64,000 nucleotides of DNA from Hoeflea sp. (GCF_030682515.1 NZ_JAUXOD010000121.1:1-64000), one strand, 5' to 3'. Positions 6,925-14,574 are shown, counted from the first letter of the stretch. Notes: generated by a model from the letters alone, not told the origin. Numbers and translations: made by a program.

Positions 6925-8565
6925 ATGATCCTGCGGTCGATGACGGTGGCGCTGTGCTGCGGGGTTTGGACCCGGCCAAAGCCCTATCGCGCGCGGCGTG
7001 TTCATGCGGTGATGGCTGGGGCGCTGCGGCGCGGGCCGCGCACCAGCGGAGCGGGCGAGGTCCGCGAAGACTACGAGGCCCGCGAGGCGGGCGATGCGGC
7101 AGGGGCGCAGGAAAGATTTGATGCCGCGCGGATGGGCGCGCAGATCGGCGTCTCCGGGGCGGCCGGCCTGGGTGGTGCGCGCGGCGTGCGGGTCGTGGCC
7201 GGGGCTGCGGAACTGACAGCGGTGCCGGGACCCGCCGGACTGCTGGCACTCTTTGGCGCGGCGGCGGCCGGTGGCGCGGAGAGCGTCGCCGACCTTGTGG
7301 CGGCGCATATATTGCGGTTCGACGACCAGGCGCTGATCGCCCAGGCCCATGACTGGCGGCTGCTGGCGCGGCCAGATCAATTGCCGCCCGAGGGCGACTG
7401 GCGCACCTGGCTGATGATGGGCGGGCGCGGCTCGGGCAAGACCCGCGCCGGGGCCGAATGGGTGCATGCGCTTGCCACGGGCGAGATCGGCGGCCTTGGC
7501 AGGGATGGCCGCATCGCGCTGGTGGCGGAAACCTTTGGCGATGCCCGCGAGGTGATGATCGACGGCGTGTCGGGGATTTTGGGCGTGGCGCGCGACCAGC
7601 GTCCGGCCTTCGAGGCGACGCGGCGCCGGTTGGTGTGGCCCTCGGGGGCGGTGGCGCAGATGTTCTCGTCCGAAGATCCCGAAAGCCTGCGCGGGCCGCA
7701 ATTCGATCTGGCCTGGTGCGACGAGCTCGGCAAATGGCGCCATGCGCGCGAGACCTGGGACATGCTGCAGTTCGCGCTGCGGCTGGGCACGGCGCCGAGG
7801 CAGCTTGTGACGACGACTCCGAGGGCGACGCCCTTGATGCTGGCGCTGGTCAAGGATCCCGCCACGCGGGTGACGCGGATCAGGACCGAGGACAATGCGG
7901 CGCATCTGGCGGCGGGGTTTCTCGAGGCGATCCGGGCGCGCTACGGCGGCACGCGGCTCGGGCGGCAGGAGCTCGACGGCGAGCTGATCGCCGACCGCGA
8001 GGACGGGCTGTGGCGGCGCGACCAGATCGAGGCGCTGACGGTGCGCAACCACGGGCTGCTCTCGCGCATTGTCGTGGCGGTCGATCCGCCGGCGTCAGGC
8101 GAGGCGAAATACTCCTGCTGCGGAATTGTCGTGGCCGGCCTCGGTCCGGACGGCCGCGCTGTGGTGCTGGCCGACGGTTCGGTCGAGGGCGCGAGCCCGA
8201 CAGGCTGGGCTGAGGCGGTGGTGCGGCTCTACCGGCGGTTTGACGCCGATTGCGTGGTGGCCGAGATCAACCAGGGCGGCGACATGGTGACGAGCGTGCT
8301 GAGGACCGTCGAGCCGTCGCTGCCGGTCAAGACCGTGCGGGCGACGCGCGGCAAATGGCTGCGCGCCGAACCGGTGGCGGCCCTTTATGAGCAGGGACGG
8401 GTGGTCCATGCCGGCCATTTCGCGAGCCTCGAGGACCAGATGTGCGATTTCGGCCCGGACGGGCTCTCCTCCGGCCGCTCGCCCGACCGGCTCGACGCGC
8501 TGGTCTGGGCGCTGACCGAGTTGGTGTTGGGCCGCAGGAGCGAGCCGCAGGTCAGGCATTTGTGA
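6925..8565 (+). CDS. GTA large terminase subunit (TerL, g2)
   Basis: This is the ATP-driven DNA packaging motor and headful nuclease. The Walker A motif is GGRGSGKT at about residues 166-173, the Walker B-like acidic motif is DLAWCDE near residue 262, and the nuclease domain starts with VVAVDPPASG. Recognisable homology begins only near 7200-7260 (LLALFGAAAAGG onward); family members usually have about 420-450 residues. The true start may therefore be a GTG at 7195 or 7222 rather than the ATG at 6925, which does have GGAAGG upstream. The first 90 residues look unlike a terminase. The last residues, PQVRHL, recur at the end of the next gene. The neighbouring gene order (TerS, portal, protease/capsid) supports a GTA origin. 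Confidence 0.9.
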   Translation: MILRSMTVALCCGVWTRPKPYRARRVHAVMAGALRRGPRTSGAGEVREDYEAREAGDAAGAQERFDAARMGAQIGVSGAAGLGGARGVRVVAGAAELTAVPGPAGLLALFGAAAAGGAESVADLVAAHILRFDDQALIAQAHDWRLLARPDQLPPEGDWRTWLMMGGRGSGKTRAGAEWVHALATGEIGGLGRDGRIALVAETFGDAREVMIDGVSGILGVARDQRPAFEATRRRLVWPSGAVAQMFSSEDPESLRGPQFDLAWCDELGKWRHARETWDMLQFALRLGTAPRQLVTTTPRATPLMLALVKDPATRVTRIRTEDNAAHLAAGFLEAIRARYGGTRLGRQELDGELIADREDGLWRRDQIEALTVRNHGLLSRIVVAVDPPASGEAKYSCCGIVVAGLGPDGRAVVLADGSVEGASPTGWAEAVVRLYRRFDADCVVAEINQGGDMVTSVLRTVEPSLPVKTVRATRGKWLRAEPVAALYEQGRVVHAGHFASLEDQMCDFGPDGLSSGRSPDRLDALVWALTELVLGRRSEPQVRHL

Positions 8566-8566
8566 G
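8544..8566 (+). repeat. 23-bp direct repeat, copy 1 (TerL 3' end)
   Basis: The last codons and stop of TerL match 9312-9334 at 21 of 23 positions, with two adjacent differences. Both copies encode PQVRHL-stop. Confidence 0.85.
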
Positions 8567-8578
8567 GTGGTCGGAAGT

Positions 8579-8631
8579 TCGGGGACGGTTTATTTTTTCG
8601 GGCGTTGCCCAAAAAAGTAAACCGTCCCCGA
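8579..8631. repeat. REP-like palindrome between TerL and methyltransferase
   Basis: Two arms of about 25 nt (8579-8603 and 8607-8631) form a nearly perfect inverted repeat with cores GGGGACGGTTTA and TAAACCGTCCCC and a 3-nt loop. T/A runs lie on the inner flanks. The core resembles palindromes recognised by REP-associated tyrosine transposases in other genomes; no such transposase is in this window. It could also act as a bidirectional terminator. Confidence 0.75.
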
Positions 8632-8688
8632 CATCCGGCGCGGAATCAGACAGGATCGGGCTTGAGGCAATGGCGACGGGCGGCAAGG

Positions 8689-9333
8689 ATGGATCTGGAG
8701 TCAGAAGCAGGCATCGCCGCGGTGCTGGCGGGCTATGCCGCCGCCGGGGCAGAGTGGATCGCGCGCTCGGACGGGTTGAGTCCAGACGAAATCTACCAAT
8801 CTGTGGCGGACCTGCTGCCGGTCCATGCGGCACGCATCCTGGATTTGGGGGCTGCGACCGGACGCGATGCGGCCTGGCTCGTCCGAAAGGGACACCGAGT
8901 CACCGCAGTGGAGCCGGTTGCTAACCTCAGGCAAGCCGGACAGAGGCTTCATCCGGAGGCAGGCATCGACTGGATTGATGATCGATTGCCGATGCTTGAG
9001 CGGATGGGGCCGAAAGTCTTCGACTGCGTGCTCGCCAATGGCGTGCTGCATCATCTGGACGCGGTTGCGCAGGAGAGGGCGGTGGCCCGGATGGCGGGAC
9101 TGCTCGCGCCCGGCGGGCTGCTGATCGCGGCGCTCAGGCATGGTGCCGGCCCGAAGGACCGTCCGGTCTGGCCGGTCGATGTGGCGGCGCTGGTCGCCGT
9201 GGCGCAGGCGAGCGGGCTGGACCTCACGCGGCTTGTGGAGACGGGCTCGATCCAGCCACAGAACCAGGACCTCGGCGTGACCTGGACCTGGCTGGCGCTG
9301 AGACGGGCCGCGCCGCAGGTGCGGCATTTGTGA
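8689..9333 (+). CDS. Class I SAM-dependent methyltransferase (cargo in GTA cluster)
   Basis: This 214-residue enzyme has the Rossmann-fold motif I ILDLGAATGRDAAWL, an acidic motif II (HRVTAVEPV), and the motif IV region FDCVLANGVLHHLD followed by LLAPGGLLIAALRHG. The substrate cannot be inferred; the pattern is that of small-molecule or O/N-methyltransferases, and there is no DPPY-type DNA methylation motif. The ATG at 8689 is preferred over a TTG at 8605 inside the upstream palindrome. Codon usage is somewhat less GC-biased than in the GTA genes. Its last six residues and stop (PQVRHL) duplicate the TerL terminus. RcGTA has no such gene between g2 and g3, so this is probably an insertion. 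Confidence 0.85.
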   Translation: MDLESEAGIAAVLAGYAAAGAEWIARSDGLSPDEIYQSVADLLPVHAARILDLGAATGRDAAWLVRKGHRVTAVEPVANLRQAGQRLHPEAGIDWIDDRLPMLERMGPKVFDCVLANGVLHHLDAVAQERAVARMAGLLAPGGLLIAALRHGAGPKDRPVWPVDVAALVAVAQASGLDLTRLVETGSIQPQNQDLGVTWTWLALRRAAPQVRHL

Positions 9334-9334
9334 G
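9312..9334 (+). repeat. 23-bp direct repeat, copy 2 (methyltransferase 3' end)
   Basis: This copy matches 8544-8566 at 21 of 23 positions. The pair brackets the palindrome and the methyltransferase gene. Confidence 0.85.
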
Positions 9335-9411
9335 CGGGCGCGTTTGCGAGGTTGCGAAGCGCGGGCGAAGGGTGAATCAGGATCACGCAGTCAAGACCGA
9401 AAGGAAGCGCC

Positions 9412-9717
9412 ATGATTCGCCATATCGTGTTTTTCAGCGTCCGCGACCCGGCCGATCGCGACCGGGTGGAACAGGGCCTCAAGCTGCTGGCCGCGATCCC
9501 CCAGGCACGGAATTTTGAAGTCGGCCGCAATCTCGCCCGGGATGCGATCTCGGAGCCTGTGGATTTCATCGTCTATTGCGAATTCGACGACGAGGCGGCG
9601 CTGGCCGCTTACAAGGCCGATCCGCTCTACCAGCGCTCGATCGACGTGGTACGGCCCTTGAGGGAGCTCAGGATTGCCGCAGATTTTGTGAGCGCAGGAC
9701 CGGCCGCCCGCGACTGA
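9412..9717 (+). CDS. Dabb (stress-responsive alpha/beta-barrel) domain protein
   Basis: This 101-residue protein starts MIRHIVFFSVRD and continues with PQARNFEVGRNL, DFIVYCEFDDEAALAAY and PLYQRSIDVVRPL. That is the usual strand-helix pattern of the dimeric ferredoxin-like Dabb domain. The conserved H in RHIVFF is present. A GAAAGGAAG ribosome site lies before the ATG. A Rho-independent terminator follows at 9757-9788. The protein has no obvious role in a virion; it is a second non-structural gene between terminase and portal. Dabb proteins include stress-induced proteins and some cyclases, and the activity here is unknown. Confidence 0.85.
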   Translation: MIRHIVFFSVRDPADRDRVEQGLKLLAAIPQARNFEVGRNLARDAISEPVDFIVYCEFDDEAALAAYKADPLYQRSIDVVRPLRELRIAADFVSAGPAARD

Positions 9718-9756
9718 GGCGGCCGCGACCGGCGGCACCGGACCGATGACATGCTC

Positions 9757-9788
9757 AACCCCGCCCGGGTCTCCCTGGCGGGGTTTTT
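9757..9788 (+). terminator. Rho-independent terminator between Dabb gene and portal
   Basis: The stem is AACCCCGCC / GGCGGGGTT with an 11-nt loop, and the T-run is five residues (9784-9788). It ends only 27 nt before the portal start codon. Confidence 0.85.
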
Positions 9789-9815
9789 GATTCCGGCTTT
9801 TGAAAGGGTGAAACC

Positions 9816-10994
9816 ATGGCATTCGGATTGAGGCTTCCCTGGACCCGCACTGCTTCGTCACGACCGCCCGCGGCCAAGAACTGGCTGCCGGGCGCGATCG
9901 CAGCACTTGCCGACGGCGACGGCGCGCGCTGGAGCGGGCGCAGCTACGGGGGCCTGGCGCGCGAGGGCTTCATGCGCAACCCGGTCGCGCACCGTGCCGT
10001 CCGGATGATCGCCGAGGCCGCGGCTTCCGTGCCCTTCGTGGTGTTCGACCAAGGCCGCGAGCAGGAGCGCCATCCGGTCATGGACCTGCTGAACCGTCCC
10101 GACCCGAACGGCGCGGGCTCGGGCTTCTTCGAGACGCTCTACGGGCACCTGGTGCTCGCGGGCAATGCCTGGATCAACCCGGTCGGAGCGGGCGGCCGGA
10201 TCGCCGGGCTGCAGCTGCTCCGGCCCGACCGCATGCGGGTGATCGAGGGACCGGACGGCTGGCCGGTGGCCTATGAGCACCAGGCGGGCGGCCGGCGGCA
10301 GCGCTTTCAGGCCCAGCCCGAGGAGGGGCCGGGGCTCTTGCATTTGAAGCTGTTTCATCCGCTCGACGATCATCTGGGGTTTGCGCCGCTCGAGGCGGCG
10401 CTGATGGCGCTGGATCTGCACAATGCGGCGATGAGCTGGAACAAGGCGCTTTTGGACAATTCCGCCCGGCCCTCGGGCGCGCTGGTCTACCAGCCCAAGG
10501 ACGGCGGCAACCTGACGCCCGAGCAGTATCAGCGGCTCAAGGCCGAGCTCGAGGACGGCTACCAGGGCGCGCGCCGCGCCGGGCGGCCGATGCTGCTCGA
10601 GGGCGGGCTCGACTGGAAGGCGATGGGGCTCACGCCCCGCGACATGGATTTCATCGAGGCCAGGAACGGGGCGGCGCGCGACATAGCCTTAGCACTCGGC
10701 GTGCCGCCGATGCTCTTGGGCATTCCCGGTGACCTGACCTACGCCAACTACCAGGAGGCCAACCGCGCCTTCTGCAGGTTGACCGTGCTGCCGCTGGTGG
10801 GCCGCACGGCGGCCGCGCTGACGGCCTGGCTGCAGCCGGTTCATGGCGCGGGGCTGAAGGTCGACTACGACGCCGACCGGCTGCCAGGGCTGTCCGTCGA
10901 GCGCGACGCGCTGTGGGCGCGCCTCGGTGCGGCCGATTTCCTGACGGACGAGGAAAAGCGCGAAGCCGTGGGATATCAAAGTGTTGCGGGCTGA
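9816..10994 (+). CDS. GTA portal protein (HK97 family, g3)
   Basis: The portal forms the dodecameric ring at the packaging vertex, through which DNA enters and leaves the capsid. The 392 residues carry typical HK97-portal landmarks: NPVAHRAVRMIAEAAASVPF, HPVMDLLNRPDP, LVLAGNAWI, a LDNSARPSGAL clip region, and a PPMLLGIPGD near the C terminus followed by YANYQEANRAF. Length is normal for the family. A GAAAGGG ribosome site lies 8 nt before the ATG. The upstream terminator means that transcription must read through it or start again in the 27-nt gap. Confidence 0.95.
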   Translation: MAFGLRLPWTRTASSRPPAAKNWLPGAIAALADGDGARWSGRSYGGLAREGFMRNPVAHRAVRMIAEAAASVPFVVFDQGREQERHPVMDLLNRPDPNGAGSGFFETLYGHLVLAGNAWINPVGAGGRIAGLQLLRPDRMRVIEGPDGWPVAYEHQAGGRRQRFQAQPEEGPGLLHLKLFHPLDDHLGFAPLEAALMALDLHNAAMSWNKALLDNSARPSGALVYQPKDGGNLTPEQYQRLKAELEDGYQGARRAGRPMLLEGGLDWKAMGLTPRDMDFIEARNGAARDIALALGVPPMLLGIPGDLTYANYQEANRAFCRLTVLPLVGRTAAALTAWLQPVHGAGLKVDYDADRLPGLSVERDALWARLGAADFLTDEEKREAVGYQSVAG

Positions 10995-11067
10995 ACCGGA
11001 CTCAAGTCCGAAGGCACTTGAATCAGGTTCTGAACGCAGGCTCTCGGTCAGGCAGGGAGGCGAGGCA

Positions 11068-11388
11068 ATGTCGGACATCACTCCGGACCATTCCATGCTG
11101 GCGATGCGGATCGCCGGCGCCATCGCCGGGGCGCTGGTCTCGCTCGCCTACATGATGCCCAAGGGCGCGCGGGAAGCTGCGGCGCGGGCGATTGCCGGCT
11201 TCATCTCCGGCCTGGTCTTCGGCGCCCCGGCGGGCGTGGCGCTGGCGCAGTGGATGGGGGTGAGCGATCTGCTCTCGCCATCCGAGATCCTGCTCACCGG
11301 ATCGGCGGCGGCGAGCCTGACGGCCTGGTGGGCGCTCGGCGCGCTGGCGCGGATCGCCGCAAGGACCGGGCGGGGACGGGGCGGTTAG
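11068..11388 (+). CDS. Small membrane protein of the GTA cluster (DUF6107-like)
   Basis: This 106-residue protein has two or three hydrophobic helices (AGAIAGALVSLAYMMP, AIAGFISGLVFGAPAGVAL, ILLTGSAAASLTAWWALGALARIA). It begins MSDITPDHSML with GGGAGGCGAGG just upstream; a longer frame opening at 10981 lacks a ribosome site and overlaps the portal end. It occupies the g3.5 position between portal and protease. Rhizobial GTA clusters carry a similar gene that I recall as DUF6107, but this name is uncertain. Role unknown. Confidence 0.7.
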   Translation: MSDITPDHSMLAMRIAGAIAGALVSLAYMMPKGAREAAARAIAGFISGLVFGAPAGVALAQWMGVSDLLSPSEILLTGSAAASLTAWWALGALARIAARTGRGRGG

Positions 11389-11432
11389 AATTTCCAAACA
11401 CTTTAATTGGGCGGGATGGCGGCGGTGACTTG

Positions 11433-11563
11433 CCTCCCCCTTGAGGGGAGGCGGGCGATTGGCTCGGCGCAGCCGAGACAGAGCCGGTGGGGGTTACGAC
11501 CTAACCATCTGTCTCAGCGCGTGAAGTTTACCCCCACCCCAACCCCTCCCCTCAAGGGGGAGG
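11433..11563. repeat. Large nested palindrome between g3.5 and protease/capsid
   Basis: Perfect 19-bp inverted arms lie at 11433-11451 and 11545-11563 (CCTCCCCCTTGAGGGGAGG and its complement). Nested inside are a GGTGGGGGT / ACCCCCACC pair and a CTCGGC-GCA-GCCGAG hairpin. The text resembles a dispersed intergenic repeat common in Hyphomicrobiales. It fills most of the 11389-11620 gap in the GTA cluster. Confidence 0.75.
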
Positions 11564-11620
11564 GGCTTAGGGCCTGCAGCCTCTAATCACCATCGAAATC
11601 ATTTCACGAAAGGACATCCC

Positions 11621-13585
11621 ATGGCTGCGAGAGCACTGCCGGGACGGCAGCGAAAACGTGTTGATCTGGCTTTGGAGGACGTGAGCGGGGACGGCAGTTT
11701 CTCGGGCTATGCGAGCCTGTTCGGCGCGGTCGATCTCGGCCGCGACGTGATCGAGCCCGGCGCCTTCGCCGCCTCGCTCAAGCGCCGGGGAGCGGGCGAT
11801 GTCCGCATGCTCTACCAGCACGACCCGGACCAGCCGATCGGCCGCTGGCTGTCGATCCGCGAGGACGCGCGGGGCTTGCATGTCGAGGGCAAGCTGTCGC
11901 TCGGCGTGGCTCGGGCGCGGGAGGTGCATGAGCTGATGAAATCCGGCGCGCTCGACGGCCTGTCGATCGGCTTCCAGACAGTTCGCGCCCGAACCGAGGC
12001 CAAGGGTGGGGTGCGCCGGATCCTGAGCGCCGATCTCTGGGAGATCTCGGTGGTGACGTTTCCGATGCAGCCGGGCGCGCGGGTGACCGCGGTCAAGGCC
12101 GCGGCGGATGCGCCGCTCACCGTGCGCGACCTCGAACACCGGCTCACGCGGGATGCGGGGCTGACCAGACGCCAGGCGCGCGGGCTGATTGCCCGCGGCC
12201 ATGGCGGCCTTCCGGACAGGCGGGATGCTGGCCCGGAGGTTCTCAAACGCCTGGAACTCAAGCTCAGAACCCTGACCGGGGCGCTGGCGGGTTCCGCCCC
12301 ATCCACCGAATTCACCCTGTTGAAAGGACGACCCATGACCAGTCAGTCGAAAACCCGAACCCGGCGCGCGCCGGAAACCAAGAGCGTCGACGCCGATATC
12401 GCCGACGCCTTCGAGGACTTCATGTCCGCCTTCGAGCACTACAAGCAGACCAATGAGCAGCGGCTCGCCGAGATCGAGCGTCGCGGCGGCGCCGATGTGC
12501 TGTTTGAGGAAAAAATGGCCCGCATCGACCAGGCGCTCGACGAGCAGAAGCGCACGATGGATGCGCTCATCGTCAAGCGCGCCCGCCCCGATCTCGGACA
12601 TGGCGGCGGCTCGGCGCCGAGCGCGGTGCGCCAGGCCTTTGACGCCTATGTGCGGCGCGGCGACGAGGCCGGGCTGCGCCAGGGCGAACTCAAGGCCATG
12701 TCGGTGGGCAGCGATCCCGATGGCGGCTACCTGGTGCCTGACGAACTCGACACCGAGATCGGCCGCAGGCTTTCCGAACTCTCGCCGATCCGCTCGATTG
12801 CGACGGTGCGGCAAGTGTCGGGCGCGGTGCTGAAGAAGCCGTTTGCATTGAACGGCATGGCCACGGGCTGGGTGGGCGAGACCGCCGCGCGGCCGCAGAC
12901 GGCCACGCCGCAGCTGACCGAGCTGCAGTTTCCGACCATGGAGATCTACGCCATGCCGGCCGCCACCGCCTCGCTGATCGAGGACGGCGCGCTCGACATC
13001 GAGGGCTGGATCGCCACCGAAGTGGAAGCCGCGTTTGCCGAGCAGGAGGGCGCGGCCTTCGTCGCGGGCGACGGGATCAACAAGCCGCGCGGTTTCCTCG
13101 ACTATCCCAATGTCGCGGACAGCGCCTGGACCTGGGGCAACCTCGGCTTCATCGCCACCGGGGCTGCGGGCGCCTTCGGGACCAACCCGTCCGACCGGTT
13201 GATCGAGCTGATCTATGCGCTCAAAGCCGGGCACCGGCAGAACGGTCGCTTCGTGATGAACCGCAAGACCCAGGCCCAGATCCGCAAGTTCAAGGATGCG
13301 GACGGCAACTATCTCTGGATGCCGCCGGCGGGCGCAGGCCAGGCGGCCTCGCTGATGGGCTTCCCGGTGGTCGAGGCCGAGGACATGCCCGACATCGCCA
13401 CGGGGGCGCTGTCATTGGCCTTCGGCGATTTCCGCCGCGGCTATCTGGTGGTCGACCGGACGGGCGTGCGCATCCTGCGCGATCCCTATTCGGCCAAGCC
13501 CTATGTGCTTTTCTACACCACCAAGCGTGTGGGCGGCGGGGTGCAGAATTTCGAGGCGATCAAGCTTCTGAAATTCGCCGCCTGA
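11621..13585 (+). CDS. Prohead protease and major capsid protein in one frame (g4-g5)
   Basis: The 654-codon frame encodes an HK97-type prohead protease (about residues 15-165) with catalytic His67 in YQHDP and Ser115 in DGLSIGF. A linker follows, and then the HK97-fold major capsid from Met239. The capsid part has a coiled-coil delta/scaffold region (about residues 250-315) and the mature shell domain (GELKAMSVGSDPDGGYLVPDE onward, ending VQNFEAIKLLKFAA). No stop separates the two. An internal ATG at 12335 with GAAAGGA 6 nt upstream should give free 416-residue capsid, so both a fusion and separate capsid are possible. In RcGTA the two are separate genes. A TGA at 12321 in the +1 frame overlaps the internal ribosome site, suggesting how the ancestral stop was lost. 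Confidence 0.93.
   Translation: MAARALPGRQRKRVDLALEDVSGDGSFSGYASLFGAVDLGRDVIEPGAFAASLKRRGAGDVRMLYQHDPDQPIGRWLSIREDARGLHVEGKLSLGVARAREVHELMKSGALDGLSIGFQTVRARTEAKGGVRRILSADLWEISVVTFPMQPGARVTAVKAAADAPLTVRDLEHRLTRDAGLTRRQARGLIARGHGGLPDRRDAGPEVLKRLELKLRTLTGALAGSAPSTEFTLLKGRPMTSQSKTRTRRAPETKSVDADIADAFEDFMSAFEHYKQTNEQRLAEIERRGGADVLFEEKMARIDQALDEQKRTMDALIVKRARPDLGHGGGSAPSAVRQAFDAYVRRGDEAGLRQGELKAMSVGSDPDGGYLVPDELDTEIGRRLSELSPIRSIATVRQVSGAVLKKPFALNGMATGWVGETAARPQTATPQLTELQFPTMEIYAMPAATASLIEDGALDIEGWIATEVEAAFAEQEGAAFVAGDGINKPRGFLDYPNVADSAWTWGNLGFIATGAAGAFGTNPSDRLIELIYALKAGHRQNGRFVMNRKTQAQIRKFKDADGNYLWMPPAGAGQAASLMGFPVVEAEDMPDIATGALSLAFGDFRRGYLVVDRTGVRILRDPYSAKPYVLFYTTKRVGGGVQNFEAIKLLKFAA
12322..12337 (+). 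promoter_or_regulatory. Internal ribosome binding site and start for the major capsid
   Basis: GAAAGGA (12322-12328) precedes an in-frame ATG (12335-12337) inside the protease-capsid frame. The same GAAAGGAC sequence precedes several other starts in the cluster. It implies independent synthesis of a 416-residue capsid protein. Confidence 0.75.
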
Positions 13586-13610
13586 TCAAAGCCCGAAGTT
13601 TCGAGACATT

Positions 13611-13635
13611 CCTCTCCCGGTTTTCCGGGGGAGGG
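13611..13635 (+). terminator. GC-rich hairpin after the capsid gene
   Basis: A CCTCTCCCGG / CCGGGGGAGG stem with a TTTT loop lies in the short gap between capsid and connector. There is no T-run after it, so it may affect mRNA stability rather than termination. Confidence 0.4.
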
Positions 13636-13672
13636 ATCCCGACACCTTCACGCCAAACTCCCGGAGACCGCC

Positions 13673-14239
13673 ATGACCCTGATCCAGACCGATCCGCCCT
13701 TGGCGGAGCCGGTGACGCTTGCCGAACTCAAGGCGCATCTGCGGATCGATGCTGCCGACGAGGACGAGCTTCTCGAAGGCCTGATCCGGGTTGCCCGCGC
13801 GCATCTTGAAGCCGTGGCCGGCGTGGCGCTGATGAGCCAGGGGTTCCGGCTGTTGCTCGATGACTGGCCGCGGGGATCGGTGATTCAGCTCATGAAAACC
13901 CCGGTTCAAACCATTGACGGGATTCTGGTTTATGACGCTGACGGGGTGGCGCAGGATCTCGCGCTCTCCGACATGCTGCTCGACGCCACGGCGCGCCCGG
14001 CGCGACTGGTGATCAAGGAGCGGCCGCGGCCGGGCCAGCCGATCAACGGCATCGAGATCGAGTTCACCGCGGGCTTCGGGTCGGCGCTGGAAGTGCCGCC
14101 CGAACTCAAGCGGGCGATCCTGGTGCATGCCGCGCATCTTTATGAGTTCCGCGGCGCGGTGACGCTCGCCATGCAGCCGGCTTCGATCCCGCCGGGCTAC
14201 GACCGGCTGATCGCGCCCTGGCTGAGGCGGGGGCTGTGA
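13673..14239 (+). CDS. Head-tail connector protein (gp6-like, g6)
   Basis: This 188-residue protein forms the ring under the portal that joins head to tail. The pattern MTLIQTDPPLAEPVTLAELKAHLRID, with EDELLEGLIRVARAHLEAVAG, is the HK97 gp6 / phiE125 gp8 helical fold. Later strands (PVQTIDGILVYD, YDADGV) and the helix ELKRAILVHAAHLYEFRG are typical of the longer GTA version. The stop TGA overlaps the start of the next gene (TGATG), indicating translational coupling. Confidence 0.9.
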   Translation: MTLIQTDPPLAEPVTLAELKAHLRIDAADEDELLEGLIRVARAHLEAVAGVALMSQGFRLLLDDWPRGSVIQLMKTPVQTIDGILVYDADGVAQDLALSDMLLDATARPARLVIKERPRPGQPINGIEIEFTAGFGSALEVPPELKRAILVHAAHLYEFRGAVTLAMQPASIPPGYDRLIAPWLRRGL

Positions 14240-14574
14240 TGGGCGGGCTGTTTGTCGATCCGGGCCTGCTCAGCGCGCGGCTGTCGCTGGAAACGCCCGA
14301 AGAGCGGCCCGACGGGCAGGGCGGCATGACCGAGGGCTGGGTGCCGGTGGCGAGCCTGTGGGGGCGGATCGAGCCGCTCGGGGCGCGCCCGGACGAGATC
14401 GCCGGAGCGGCGATTGCGATGATCGCCCACCGCGTCACCATCCGCCACCGCGAGGATGTTCGCCACGCCATGCGCTTTGTCCACCGGGGCCGAAACCTCG
14501 TCATCCGCGCGGTGCGCGATCCCGACGAGAGGCGCCGCTACCTGGTCTGCGACTGCGAGGAGGTGATGCCATGA
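14239..14574 (+). CDS. Head closure / head-tail adaptor protein (g7)
   Basis: This 111-residue protein belongs by pattern to the phage head closure knob family (TIGR01563-like): LSLETPEERPDGQGGMTEGW, then SLWGRIEPLGARP, the strand HRVTIRHREDV and a terminal RYLVCDCEEV. It acts as the stopper between connector and tail. The ATG overlaps the preceding stop, and the next gene overlaps it by an ATGA. Identification relies on the conserved order connector-stopper-terminator and on the SLWGRIEP motif. Confidence 0.88.
   Translation: MGGLFVDPGLLSARLSLETPEERPDGQGGMTEGWVPVASLWGRIEPLGARPDEIAGAAIAMIAHRVTIRHREDVRHAMRFVHRGRNLVIRAVRDPDERRRYLVCDCEEVMP

Noticed and set aside
8544-9334. Classical insertion sequence or integrase attL/attR element
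   Set aside because: No transposase or integrase gene lies between the 23-bp repeats, and they are not perfect; only the insertion-like arrangement is reported.
12200-12335. Frameshift error as the sole explanation of the protease-capsid fusion
   Set aside because: Codon third positions remain G/C-rich in frame 0 up to the junction, so an upstream indel is unlikely, although a single error near 12320 cannot be excluded.
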